A DNA stretch of 53,132 nt from Pseudomonadota bacterium (GTDB lineage Bacteria > Desulfobacterota > Desulfobacteria > Desulfobacterales > Desulfolunaceae), in assembly GCA_018818835.1 (NCBI GenBank), contig JAHIRD010000013.1:1-53132 (forward strand), given 5' to 3'. Under the pieces are notes generated by a model, which was given only the letters and a program-made list of their open reading frames with translations, searched no databases and was not told the origin of the DNA. Position 1 is the stretch's first letter. The number at the start of each line of letters is the position of its first letter. The translations under genes were made by a program, and so were the position numbers. Positions 1 through 8,289 of this stretch are shown one piece after another.

Positions 1-52
1 TCATAGGTCCCATGGGACGTATGGGACCTATAAGACTTATGGGACTTATGGA
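1..52. repeat. GGTCCCAT-type short degenerate repeat cluster
   Basis: The first ~50 bases are made of near-copies of a 9-10 base unit (TATGGGACC/T and its complement ATAGGTCCCAT). The same unit recurs in clusters at 17201-17221, 33358-33397 and 45005-45052. All four clusters lie between genes. The function is unknown. The unit is partly self-complementary, so transcripts of it could fold. Confidence 0.75.
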
Positions 53-383
53 GAATTGTTTTTGGGGAGGTCCCTCCAGAAGCATGGCTGGAGCCATGCG
101 GTATACACTCCCAGGCTGGAGCCTGGGAGCGAGAAGAACAAAAAAATAATACCTGTTTGGCAACCTTTTTAAAAGAGCCTGCCCCAGCGAAGGCTGGGGT
201 TGGCCCCTGCCAAAGAAATCCTTTTGCTCATCTTCGTGCTCTTCGTGTCCTTCAGCGACCACCGGGAGCGGGTGGTTAATAAACAAAATGATGTTCCCAG
301 GTTCCAGTCTGGAAAACGGGTATGATTTATCCTGTGAACGCATACGTTTTTTCTTTATGCCAGCCCAGCAGATGGCATCTCGG
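53..383. other. Noncoding stretch with three short hairpins
   Basis: No convincing gene is seen here. Three perfect inverted repeats stand out: 82-99 (7-bp stem, TGGA loop), 108-129 (9-bp stem, CTCCCAGGC, again a TGGA loop) and 182-199 (7-bp stem CCCCAGC). The shared TGGA loop suggests the first two are related copies of one palindromic intergenic repeat. Any of them could help end the minus-strand NUDIX transcript, but none has the T-run of a classical terminator. Confidence 0.55.
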
Positions 384-974
384 TCAGTAGACGAGTTCAA
401 GAAAATAGTGAAGAATCTTGGCTGTGGCTCCCCAGATCACAACATCGTCAATCGGGTACATCAGTTCTTCCCATCCGGGGGCACGCCCGGCAAGTCCCCG
501 ACTGAAGTGGGTATCAAGAAGTTTGTCAATGGGGACATCCACAATTTTTGCTATTTCCGAAGGATCAAAGCAAATGGTTTCTTGTTCGTCCCATATACCT
601 GTGAAGACTTCAATTTCCGTGTTTTTCAAGGTCTGGAAATGGCCCATGGAACCGATGTGCTCCACATGGGGACGGGTGATGCCCAATTCTTCCTCCAGTT
701 CACGGTAGGCTGTATCCACGGGACTGTTATCGCTTTTTTCGATCAAGCCTCCGGGCAGGGCCACCTGGTTGGCCCAGGGATATCCTATGTTGTCCGCTTT
801 TAAAATGGCGGGTATGTGAAGAGCGCCGTTCTTTTCATACAGTAGTAAAAATACACAGGCTGGTTTGAAGGAGCCCAGGCTGGTTGGGTGGCTGTTTTTT
901 TTAATGCACTGTTTGAGCCGGGTGATGTCCGCGACATCACTTTGTTTTGGGTTTGTACTTTTCTTCATAAACAA
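384..974 (-). CDS. NUDIX hydrolase
   Basis: A 196-residue NUDIX-fold pyrophosphohydrolase. The NUDIX box is visible from LPGG (about residue 72) to REL-EEE-LGI, and it matches REUxEExGU. The spacing with a D after LPGGLIEK resembles the CoA-pyrophosphatase (YeaB/NudL) branch more than MutT, but the substrate cannot be fixed from sequence. The start overlaps the 3' end of the upstream thioredoxin gene by about 38 bases; an internal ATG (codon 3, 968) would reduce this slightly. It is the last gene of a three-gene minus-strand set after ccdA and the thioredoxin, so it is probably co-transcribed, although no functional tie to disulfide chemistry is evident. Confidence 0.85.
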   Translation of the reverse strand: MFMKKSTNPKQSDVADITRLKQCIKKNSHPTSLGSFKPACVFLLLYEKNGALHIPAILKADNIGYPWANQVALPGGLIEKSDNSPVDTAYRELEEELGITRPHVEHIGSMGHFQTLKNTEIEVFTGIWDEQETICFDPSEIAKIVDVPIDKLLDTHFSRGLAGRAPGWEELMYPIDDVVIWGATAKILHYFLELVY

Positions 975-1380
975 ATGTAATGACCTTCATAAAATCTGCC
1001 GGGCCAAGATAACCCGGTTGGTTGCCGATGTTCTCTCCTGTATCCGAAACAAAGATGTTGGCTGGAAGCCCACTGACATTGTATTGACGGGATAATTTTT
1101 TTTCTTTATCCGAATTGATTCTGATGGAGATATAATTCTGGTTAAGAAAGGAAATGACCCGGCTATCCTGGAAGGTTTCTTTTTCCATCTTACGGCAGTA
1201 CCCACACCAGTCCGCGTAAAAATTGATGTAGACCTTCTTTTTATCGGCTTTTCCAAGGGCCAGGCCTTCGTCATAGGAATACCATTTGATTCCTTCAGCC
1301 GCCAGGGTTGTTGAGGGAAGGGCCAGGGCCGAAACCATGACCATGCAAGCCAGGAAAACAAAAAGGTGTATATGTTTCAT
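937..1380 (-). CDS. Periplasmic thioredoxin-fold protein (DsbD-gamma-like)
   Basis: A 147-residue secreted thioredoxin-like protein. Residues 1-28 form a signal peptide (MKH start, hydrophobic core, ending near TLAAE). The redox motif ADWCGYCRKM lies at about residues 57-66, with the active cysteines in C-G-Y-C. The cis-proline loop follows as SGLPANIF. This short form with CGYC resembles the C-terminal domain of DsbD. It sits 16 bases downstream of ccdA on the same strand, so the likely role is to receive electrons from CcdA across the membrane and reduce periplasmic disulfides, for example apocytochrome c cysteines. That role follows from family knowledge and context; the client is unknown. 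Confidence 0.88.
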   Translation of the reverse strand: MKHIHLFVFLACMVMVSALALPSTTLAAEGIKWYSYDEGLALGKADKKKVYINFYADWCGYCRKMEKETFQDSRVISFLNQNYISIRINSDKEKKLSRQYNVSGLPANIFVSDTGENIGNQPGYLGPADFMKVITFVYEEKYKPKTK

Positions 1381-1396
1381 GAGTGTGTAGCTCCTG

Positions 1397-2098
1397 TTAA
1401 AATCCTGTGATAACGTTTATTTTGTCGAAGAGGAGGGCAAGGCCGATGATGATCAGAAAAACCCCCGACATGACCGTTATATAGCGGATTGCTTTGTTCG
1501 CTTTTTTGATAAAGGCGAGCATGTAGTTGATAAAGATGCTTAACATGATAAACGGCAGAGCAAGGCCAAGGGAATAGAATGATAGAAGGACGATACCGTT
1601 GGTCACAGATCCCTCATGGGCTGCAATGGCCAGTATGGTCCCCAGTAAGGGGCCGATGCACGGGCTCCATCCTGCTCCAAAGGCCATGCCCACAAGAAAG
1701 GCACCAAGCATATGCAGGGGTTTTTTTCTGATATGCACCCGTTTTTCAAAATCAAACCAGGGAATCCGTATGATTCCTGCCAGATGGACTCCGAAGATGA
1801 CCACAACAAAACCCCCAAAGGTCCGGATCATGTCCCGGTATTCGGACATCTGGTGTCCCATGACGGAGATCGCAGCCCCCATGATGATAAAGACCACTGA
1901 AAACCCGAGCACATAAGAAAGGGTAGAAAAAAAGAGTTTGCGTCTGGCCGACCCATCATCCCCTTCGATTAACTCTTCAATGGACATTCCTGTGATAAAT
2001 GTGAAATATGCCGGAATTAGAGGCAGAATACAGGGAGAAAGAAATGAAAGAATCCCGGCCAGAATAGCCGCCGAGTAAGATACATTGTCTACAAACAT
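1397..2098 (-). CDS. ccdA: CcdA-type cytochrome c biogenesis / disulfide electron-transfer membrane protein
   Basis: A 233-residue polytopic membrane protein with about six hydrophobic segments, the normal size for CcdA. Each half carries one conserved cysteine in a proline context: LSPCILPLIPAY near residue 22 and GWSPCIGPLLG near residue 143. In the family these two cysteines pass electrons from cytoplasmic thioredoxin to a periplasmic thioredoxin-like partner. That partner is probably the gene 16 bases downstream. The pair probably supports cytochrome c maturation, which fits a cytochrome-rich anaerobe. The start ATG at 2098 faces the divergent che operon across 456 bases. Confidence 0.92.
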   Translation of the reverse strand: MFVDNVSYSAAILAGILSFLSPCILPLIPAYFTFITGMSIEELIEGDDGSARRKLFFSTLSYVLGFSVVFIIMGAAISVMGHQMSEYRDMIRTFGGFVVVIFGVHLAGIIRIPWFDFEKRVHIRKKPLHMLGAFLVGMAFGAGWSPCIGPLLGTILAIAAHEGSVTNGIVLLSFYSLGLALPFIMLSIFINYMLAFIKKANKAIRYITVMSGVFLIIIGLALLFDKINVITGF

Positions 2099-2554
2099 GA
2101 GAAGTCCTCATCGTGATTGAAAAAATAAACTCTGTTTAACAATATCGTCATTCTAAAGGGAAAAACAACAATGTATTTTTAAATCATAAAAAAAAAGACG
2201 TGTTAAGGCAAATAAAAAGCGAGATATTCTTTACTTGCCAAAGATGGCCGGCCTGATATATAATGTACATATGCCGGTGTGTTTTAACCTTAATCGCCCA
2301 TGGATACGCCGGTCGATCATATCTGAACGAATTCATCCAAGAGGGTTCCTGTTTTAATTAAAATTTGTTTGCTGTCATTTATATCTAACCCTTTTATCGT
2401 GGCAAACATTCGGCTTTGGTCTTTTTTTATTAAATCTTTTCAATGATGGATACAGCCAATGCTTTTGGAGGATTTCTCTTTCCGGAAGTCGGCCCTGTGA
2501 TTTTTCCCCATGACCAACTTTTTCTTTTAAAATAATTGTTAATCAGGAGGCGCT
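2099..2554. other. Divergent intergenic region between ccdA and cheA
   Basis: This 456-base AT-rich gap holds the promoters of two divergent operons. No ORF in it looks real. One good plus-strand sigma-70-like promoter is listed separately (2235-2264). I found no clear sigma-54 or FliA-type promoter for the che operon here. A strong ribosome-binding site, CAGGAGG, lies at 2544-2550, four bases before the cheA ATG. Confidence 0.6.
2235..2264 (+). promoter_or_regulatory. Candidate sigma-70-type promoter for the che operon
   Basis: A -35 box TTGCCA (2235-2240) and a perfect -10 box TATAAT (2259-2264) are separated by 18 bases. It points toward cheA and lies about 290 bases before its start. That would leave a long untranslated leader, so a nearer promoter may also exist. 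Confidence 0.5.
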
Positions 2555-5500
2555 ATGGTCTTTGAAGATGACGAAACCCTACGCATGTATGTGGATGAAT
2601 CCCTGGAGCACCTGTCGGATATTGAAAATGATCTCCTTACCATTGAGGAAGGCGGAGCGGATATTGACGAAGATTTGGTCAATAATGTGTTCAGGGCTGC
2701 CCACTCCATTAAGGGTGGTGCTGGGTTTATGGGGCTTGTGGTTGTCAAGGAACTGGCCCACAATCTGGAAAATGTTTTGGGCATGGTAAGGACGCGGGAC
2801 ATGACTCCCACGCCCGAGATCATCAGTATTCTTCTGAAAGCCTTTGACCGGCTGCATGATCTGATCGAGAATATACATGGAAGTAATGACGAAGATGTGT
2901 CCGAACATATTGAAAATTTAATTACCGTCACCACAGGCTCCCTGCCCGAGGCTGAAAAGGACAGTGTTTCAAGCATCGTTGAAATTCGCCATGAGCTTTC
3001 GGGGACGACGTTTCTGGTGCCACAATTTGATATTACCCAGGCAAAAAAGCAGGGGAAATATATTTATATCGTAGAATACGATATGATTCGGGATATTCAG
3101 AGAAAAGGAAAGACCCCCCTGGATGTGATTTCATCCCTATTAAATAGCGGTACGATTATTGATTCCCGTGTTGATATCGATTCTGTGGGGACACTGGATG
3201 ATGATCTTCCCCCCAAGATTCCGTTTAAAATTTTATTTGCCTCGATTATTGATCCGGACATGGCCGCAACCCTGGTGGATGCCCCCAATGAAAACGTCTA
3301 TCTGGTCGATAATATGATGGTCTCTGATACAATAATTCCCATTCATGAAACATCCGGGGCTACGGTTATCTCTGTGCCGGCTCGGGCGATGTCTGTGCAA
3401 AAAGAAGCTGAACCCGTCCGGGTCCAGGTTGAACCGGTCAATGTTCCGGTCGAGAAACCGGTTAAACAGGTCATCCAAGATATGGCAGACCCAATGGATG
3501 TCCAGGATACGAAAGAGGAACCCCGGGTTGTAGAAGGGGGGGGCAAAGGGTCCCAGTCCTCCCTGAGGGTCAACATCAACCTTTTGGATACCTTGATGAC
3601 TCTGGCAGGTGAACTCGTCCTCAGCAGAAACCAGTTAATGCAAGGGGTCTCTGCAAACAACGCCCGGGCAACGGAACTGTCGAGTCAACGGATCGACATG
3701 ATTACATCCGAACTCCAGGAAGCCATCATGCGAACACGCATGCAACCCATTTCCAATATTTTCAACAAATTTACCCGGGTGGTCCGGGATCTTTCCAAGG
3801 ATCTGGGAAAACAGATCGAGCTGTTTATCGAGGGGAAAGATGTGGAACTGGATAAAACCATTATCGAAGCGATTAATGACCCTTTGACTCATCTTGTGAG
3901 GAATTCGGTGGATCATGGCATCGAGTCTCCTGATATTCGTATGGCCAGAAAAAAACCAATGACAGGTAAAATCGTTTTGAAGGCCTTTCATGAAGCCGGG
4001 CAGGTGAATATTGAAATCATCGATGACGGCAATGGAATTGACGGGGATATCATCGCCGGGGTTTCGGTGAAAAGAGGTCTGATCACCGAGCAGGAAAAAA
4101 GCCAGATGTCTGAAAAAGATAAAATCGGCCTGATTTTTCTTCCGGGTTTCTCAACGGCTGAGCAGATTACGGATGTGTCAGGGCGGGGTGTGGGTATGGA
4201 TGTGGTTAAAACCAATCTGGACAAACTGGGCGGTATCATAGATATTGATTCCACCGTGGGTGTGGGCACCACATTCAGGATTAAGCTTCCCTTGACCCTT
4301 GCTATTATTCCCAGTCAGATTGTTTCCATCGGCAGCGAGCGCTATGCCATTCCCCAGGTGAACCTGGATGAACTGTTGAGAATTCCTGCTGTTCAAGTCA
4401 AGGAACGTATCGAGAAGGTCGGCAATGCCGATGTGGTTCGATTGCGGGGAAACCTGCTTCCTTTGCTGAATCTTTCGGAATTGCTTGATATAGAAAAAAC
4501 CTTTATCCATCCCGAGGATGGTCGAATGCATACGGACAAACGTAAAACCATATCCGACAGACGGTCACGTCAGCTTGATGAGGATGCAGGGGAGGAAAAT
4601 AAAGCATTAGAAAGAGAGCATAAAGCAAAACGAGCCCCAGGTGACAGGCGCTACCGCTCGGCCAGTGCCATCAATATTGCCGTGGTGTCGGCAGGAAACT
4701 TCAAATACGGTCTTGTTGTGGACAAACTATGGGATTCCGAAGAAATTGTGGTCAAGCCCCTGGGGCGCCATTTGAGCCAGTGTGAAGGCTATGCCGGGGC
4801 AACCATCATGGGGGACGGAAAAGTGGCCCTTATTCTGGATGTGGCCAGCCTTGCCCGCATGGGGAACCTGATGACGGTCTCAGGAAAGGTTATGGAAAAG
4901 GAAGGTGTGAAATCCAAAGACATCGCAAGCGACAGGAGTTCCTTGCTTCTTTTCAGAAATGCTGCAACGGAACAATTTGCAGCACCGTTGAGTCTTGTCG
5001 AGCGTATTGAGCGTATTCAGACAAAAGACATCGAAACTGTGGGTGGTAAACGAGTGATCCAATACAGGGGCGGGACACTTCCCTTGCATGAACTGTCCGA
5101 AGTGGCCAAGGTCAAGCCTCTGCCTGAAAAAGACCAGCACGAGGTGATCGTTTTCAAGATCGCCAAAAAGGAGGTGGGACTTCTGGTGTCCCCACCCGTT
5201 GACGCCGTGGAGGTGGATCTCAACATTGACGCCACCACATTGAAACAACCTGGAATTATGGGGTCCATTATTGTGGGGGATTTTACCACCCTGATGGTGG
5301 ATATGTTTGACATTGTTAAAATTTTGAATCCGGACTGGTTTTTCGAAAGGGAGTCACTGACTAAAAAAACGAAAAAAACACCAGAAAATGTGACCCTCCT
5401 GTTTGCCGAAGATTCGGCTTTTTTTAGAAATCAGGTCAAAGGGTTTTTTGAAGACGAAGGATTCAAGGTGCTCGCAGCTGAGGATGGTTCCAAAGCCTGG

Positions 5501-5755
5501 GATCTTCTTGTGGAATTCGCCGATGAGATCAGTGGGGTGGTAACGGATCTGGAGATGCCGGTCATGGATGGCTTTGAACTTTCAAAACGTATCAAGACCA
5601 GCGAGTTATACTCCCATCTCCCGGTTATAGCCCTGACCTCCCTTGCAAGCGAAGCAGATATGAAAAAGGGGCTGAAATCGGGTATTGACAGCTACGAAAT
5701 AAAGCTTGACAGGGAACAACTCGTCAGTGTGGTGAAACGGTTCGTTTTAAAATAA
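2555..5755 (+). CDS. cheA: Chemotaxis histidine kinase CheA with tandem CheW domains and C-terminal receiver
   Basis: A 1066-residue hybrid CheA. An Hpt domain (about 1-110) carries the phospho-accepting His50 in AAHSIKGGAGF. A P2-like region (~150-250) and a linker follow. The dimerisation helices start near 338, and the HATPase has its N box near 441 (LVRNSVDHG), G1 near 490 (DDGNGID) and G2 near 543 (GRGVGMDVV). A CheW domain (~584-771) is interrupted by a charged insert of about 60 residues. A second CheW-like domain (~794-925) and a receiver (~945-1064, with Asp near 998 in VTDLEMPVMDG) close the protein. Ordinary CheA is about 650 residues and has one CheW domain and no receiver. It heads the cheA-cheW-cheB-cheR operon. 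The fused receiver may act as a phosphate sink or an internal regulator. Confidence 0.96.
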   Translation: MVFEDDETLRMYVDESLEHLSDIENDLLTIEEGGADIDEDLVNNVFRAAHSIKGGAGFMGLVVVKELAHNLENVLGMVRTRDMTPTPEIISILLKAFDRLHDLIENIHGSNDEDVSEHIENLITVTTGSLPEAEKDSVSSIVEIRHELSGTTFLVPQFDITQAKKQGKYIYIVEYDMIRDIQRKGKTPLDVISSLLNSGTIIDSRVDIDSVGTLDDDLPPKIPFKILFASIIDPDMAATLVDAPNENVYLVDNMMVSDTIIPIHETSGATVISVPARAMSVQKEAEPVRVQVEPVNVPVEKPVKQVIQDMADPMDVQDTKEEPRVVEGGGKGSQSSLRVNINLLDTLMTLAGELVLSRNQLMQGVSANNARATELSSQRIDMITSELQEAIMRTRMQPISNIFNKFTRVVRDLSKDLGKQIELFIEGKDVELDKTIIEAINDPLTHLVRNSVDHGIESPDIRMARKKPMTGKIVLKAFHEAGQVNIEIIDDGNGIDGDIIAGVSVKRGLITEQEKSQMSEKDKIGLIFLPGFSTAEQITDVSGRGVGMDVVKTNLDKLGGIIDIDSTVGVGTTFRIKLPLTLAIIPSQIVSIGSERYAIPQVNLDELLRIPAVQVKERIEKVGNADVVRLRGNLLPLLNLSELLDIEKTFIHPEDGRMHTDKRKTISDRRSRQLDEDAGEENKALEREHKAKRAPGDRRYRSASAINIAVVSAGNFKYGLVVDKLWDSEEIVVKPLGRHLSQCEGYAGATIMGDGKVALILDVASLARMGNLMTVSGKVMEKEGVKSKDIASDRSSLLLFRNAATEQFAAPLSLVERIERIQTKDIETVGGKRVIQYRGGTLPLHELSEVAKVKPLPEKDQHEVIVFKIAKKEVGLLVSPPVDAVEVDLNIDATTLKQPGIMGSIIVGDFTTLMVDMFDIVKILNPDWFFERESLTKKTKKTPENVTLLFAEDSAFFRNQVKGFFEDEGFKVLAAEDGSKAWDLLVEFADEISGVVTDLEMPVMDGFELSKRIKTSELYSHLPVIALTSLASEADMKKGLKSGIDSYEIKLDREQLVSVVKRFVLK

Positions 5756-5774
5756 ATGACAAGGAGTAACATCC

Positions 5775-6227
5775 ATGAGCCAGGTCAAATCTAAACATGC
5801 AGGGGCCGATATGCTTGAACTTGCCACGTTCTATGTGGGAGAAGCTCTTTGCGGCATTGATATTCTTAATATCCAGGAAATTAACAAACAGATTGATGTG
5901 ACGGTGGTTCCCCAGTCCTCTGACTATGTCAAAGGGGTGTTGAACCTCAGGGGTAAAATTGTGTCTGTCATTGATCTGGGCGAAAAAATAGGTCTTTCTC
6001 CGATTACGGCCCACAAAGATAATCGCAATATCATTGTCAATTCCCATGATGAACATATCGGTCTTCTGGTTGACCGGATCAGTGACGTCATGGTGGCGGA
6101 CCCTTCACGGATCGAAAATCCTCCGGCCAATATCGGCGGAATCCAGGGCCGATATTTTGAGGGCGTGTTCAAAACCGATACAAGTTTGATCGGTATTTTG
6201 GATATTGAAGAAGTTCTCAAGGAGTAA
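5775..6227 (+). CDS. cheW: Chemotaxis coupling protein CheW
   Basis: A 150-residue single CheW domain, normal in length. It couples chemoreceptors to CheA in the membrane-associated signalling array. The typical features are visible: an opening strand LATFYVGEALCGIDILNIQEI, the V-P-x-S-x-x-V-K-GVLNLRG stretch near residues 45-60 and an IGLLVDRISDV strand. It begins 19 bases after cheA with GGAG upstream of the ATG, and it lies before cheB in the same operon. Because CheA carries two CheW-like domains of its own, this separate CheW probably serves as the receptor adaptor. Confidence 0.95.
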   Translation: MSQVKSKHAGADMLELATFYVGEALCGIDILNIQEINKQIDVTVVPQSSDYVKGVLNLRGKIVSVIDLGEKIGLSPITAHKDNRNIIVNSHDEHIGLLVDRISDVMVADPSRIENPPANIGGIQGRYFEGVFKTDTSLIGILDIEEVLKE

Positions 6228-6270
6228 TTTTGATGACGTTTCCATTGAAACGCAAACGTGAGGTCTGTCA

Positions 6271-7428
6271 TTGGAACCATTACGTGTTATTGTTATCGAC
6301 GATACCATTGTCTACCGGAAAATCGTAAGTGATGTTCTTGGGGAAATCCCCGGTGTCCAGGTGGTCGGGACAGCCAATAACGGGAAGATCGCCCTGTCAA
6401 AAATCAAAAGTCTGAAACCCCATCTGATTACGTTGGATATTGAAATGCCGGAAATGAACGGGCTTCAGGTTCTGGAAGCTCTTCGCCAGGAACAGATGGA
6501 CATCGAAACAATCATGCTGTCCACCTTAACGGTCCAGGGTGGTGAAATGACCATCCGGGCTCTGGAACTGGGGGCTTTTGATTTCATCCCCAAGCCCCAG
6601 GTCGGCACCATGGCCGAGAATCTGGTTGGGATCAGAGACCTGCTGACCCCTATCGTCAAAACCATTCAAAAAAAAAAGGAGGCCCAGAGACGTATCAGGG
6701 AAAGGATTGCAGCCGGGAAATCAAGCCTGAATATCCCATCTTCAACCCGGCATCCCCTGGATAAACCCCAAATTTCTGTGACACAGGCCCAGACCGTGCC
6801 CCGCTCATCGTTCAGACCCACCTCTGAAATTGTGGCCATCGGAATTTCCACCGGAGGCCCCAACGCCCTGGCCAGAATGATGCCCATGTTGCCTGCTGAT
6901 ATCAATGTTCCCGTGGTCATTGTTCAGCATATGCCGCCTCTTTTTACCCAATCCCTTGCAAACAGCCTGAACGCCAAATGCAGTATTGAAATCCGGGAAG
7001 CAAAGCACGGGGATATCCTTGAACCCAATGTGGCCCTTATCGCTCCGGGGGGGAAACAGATGAGGATCGCCGCCCATGCCGACGGAAAACGCCGGGTGGT
7101 ACAGATTACCGATGACCCTCCGGTAAACAGTTGTAAGCCCTCAGTCGACTATCTGTTCTTGTCCGTGGCCTCCCACTATGTGGGGCGAGCCACCGGAGTG
7201 ATCATGACCGGCATGGGGTCCGATGGAACCCAGGGTTTGAAGCTGATGAGGCAGAACGGGGCCAATATCATCGCACAGAATGAGGAGACGTGCACCGTTT
7301 TCGGTATGCCCAAAGAGCCCATTGAATCACAGATTGTCGATACCATTGCCCCTTTGGACAAGATTGCCGAAGAAATCGTCAAAACACTTCGAGGCAGGTT
7401 TTACAAGGATAATGGTAAGCATCAATGA
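6271..7428 (+). CDS. cheB: Chemotaxis response regulator protein-glutamate methylesterase CheB
   Basis: A 385-residue CheB. The N-terminal receiver (about 1-120) has the acidic pair in VIVIDDT and the phospho-acceptor Asp in TLDIEMPEMNG. The C-terminal methylesterase domain (about 185-375) shows the catalytic Ser in GISTGGPNAL, His in VQHMPPLFT and Asp in GMGSDGTQG. The enzyme removes methyl groups from receptor glutamates for adaptation. The start is TTG at 6271, chosen because the receiver begins immediately after it and a GTGAGG ribosome-binding site lies just upstream. The stop overlaps the cheR start in an ATGA, suggesting translational coupling of the two opposing adaptation enzymes. 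Confidence 0.96.
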   Translation: MEPLRVIVIDDTIVYRKIVSDVLGEIPGVQVVGTANNGKIALSKIKSLKPHLITLDIEMPEMNGLQVLEALRQEQMDIETIMLSTLTVQGGEMTIRALELGAFDFIPKPQVGTMAENLVGIRDLLTPIVKTIQKKKEAQRRIRERIAAGKSSLNIPSSTRHPLDKPQISVTQAQTVPRSSFRPTSEIVAIGISTGGPNALARMMPMLPADINVPVVIVQHMPPLFTQSLANSLNAKCSIEIREAKHGDILEPNVALIAPGGKQMRIAAHADGKRRVVQITDDPPVNSCKPSVDYLFLSVASHYVGRATGVIMTGMGSDGTQGLKLMRQNGANIIAQNEETCTVFGMPKEPIESQIVDTIAPLDKIAEEIVKTLRGRFYKDNGKHQ

Positions 7429-8270
7429 GCAAAATTAAAGTGACGCCATCCGAATTCCAGGTCCTGTCAAAATACATTCTTGAGGTATCCGGAATAGCTC
7501 TGGCAGCGGGCAAGGAATACCTCGTGGAAACCCGTCTTTCCAACATAATGGACGCTTTGCAATGCCCATCTTACAACGATCTTTATTCAAAGGCCAAACG
7601 GGATCATACCCATGACATTGAAAAAAAAATCATCGATGCCATCTCAACCAATGAAACCTATTTTTTTAGAGATAATACCCCCTTTGACCTGATCCAGCAC
7701 AAATTGATCCCGGATCTGATTGACAGACGGTCCAAAAACACCGGCATTTTGCAGAAAACCGGGATCAGAATATGGAGCAGTGCCAGTTCAACAGGACAGG
7801 AAATCTACAGCATTTCCATGATCCTCAAGGACATGGGCATTGACTATACCCGGTATAACATCAAACTTCTGGCCACGGATATTTCCGATGCGGCCATTGC
7901 CCAGGCAAGCTACGGGAAATACAACCGGTTCGAAGTGACCCGGGGGTTATCCAAACAACGGCTTGAACGCTATTTTAACCCGGACGGGGATTATTGGCGA
8001 ATTAAGGATGAGATAAGGGCCATGGTGACGTTCAAGAAGCTGAATCTGATGAAACCCTTTACCGGTTTAGGGAAATTCGACATGATCCTCTGTCGAAACG
8101 TTGCCATTTATTTTACGGCCCAGGACCGGAAAATGCTTTTTGAACGGATCTCCGAAATGCTTGAGCCCGATGGGGTTCTCATTATCGGCTCCACCGAGTC
8201 GCTGACCAACGAGATCAGTTTCTTCCAACCCCAGAGATACTTGAATTCCACGTTTTATGTACGCAAATAA
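7425..8270 (+). CDS. cheR: Chemotaxis protein methyltransferase CheR
   Basis: A 281-residue CheR of normal length. It methylates receptor glutamates using S-adenosylmethionine. The N-terminal helical domain (about 1-80) ends near NETYFFRD. The Rossmann domain carries RIWSSASSTGQEIYS (SAM-binding loop), LLATDISDAAI (acidic ribose contact) and FDMILCRNVAIYF. It overlaps cheB by four bases, and the next gene begins about 19 bases after its stop. The only MCP in the window (45077-46735) has no obvious C-terminal pentapeptide tether for CheR. Confidence 0.96.
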   Translation: MSKIKVTPSEFQVLSKYILEVSGIALAAGKEYLVETRLSNIMDALQCPSYNDLYSKAKRDHTHDIEKKIIDAISTNETYFFRDNTPFDLIQHKLIPDLIDRRSKNTGILQKTGIRIWSSASSTGQEIYSISMILKDMGIDYTRYNIKLLATDISDAAIAQASYGKYNRFEVTRGLSKQRLERYFNPDGDYWRIKDEIRAMVTFKKLNLMKPFTGLGKFDMILCRNVAIYFTAQDRKMLFERISEMLEPDGVLIIGSTESLTNEISFFQPQRYLNSTFYVRK

Positions 8271-8289
8271 AAAGGTTGAGTGGCCGACC

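Noticed and set aside
288-803. Long plus-strand frame over the NUDIX gene
   Set aside because: It is antisense to a gene with a clear NUDIX box and has no family features of its own.
3536-3543. G8 tract in cheA as a phase-variation switch
   Set aside because: G7-G8 or C8 runs also occur in the HEAT gene (8814-8821), flhG (28689-28696) and the FliK-like gene (22794-22801) with all frames intact; in flhG it is just the P-loop codons. There is no evidence of slippage.
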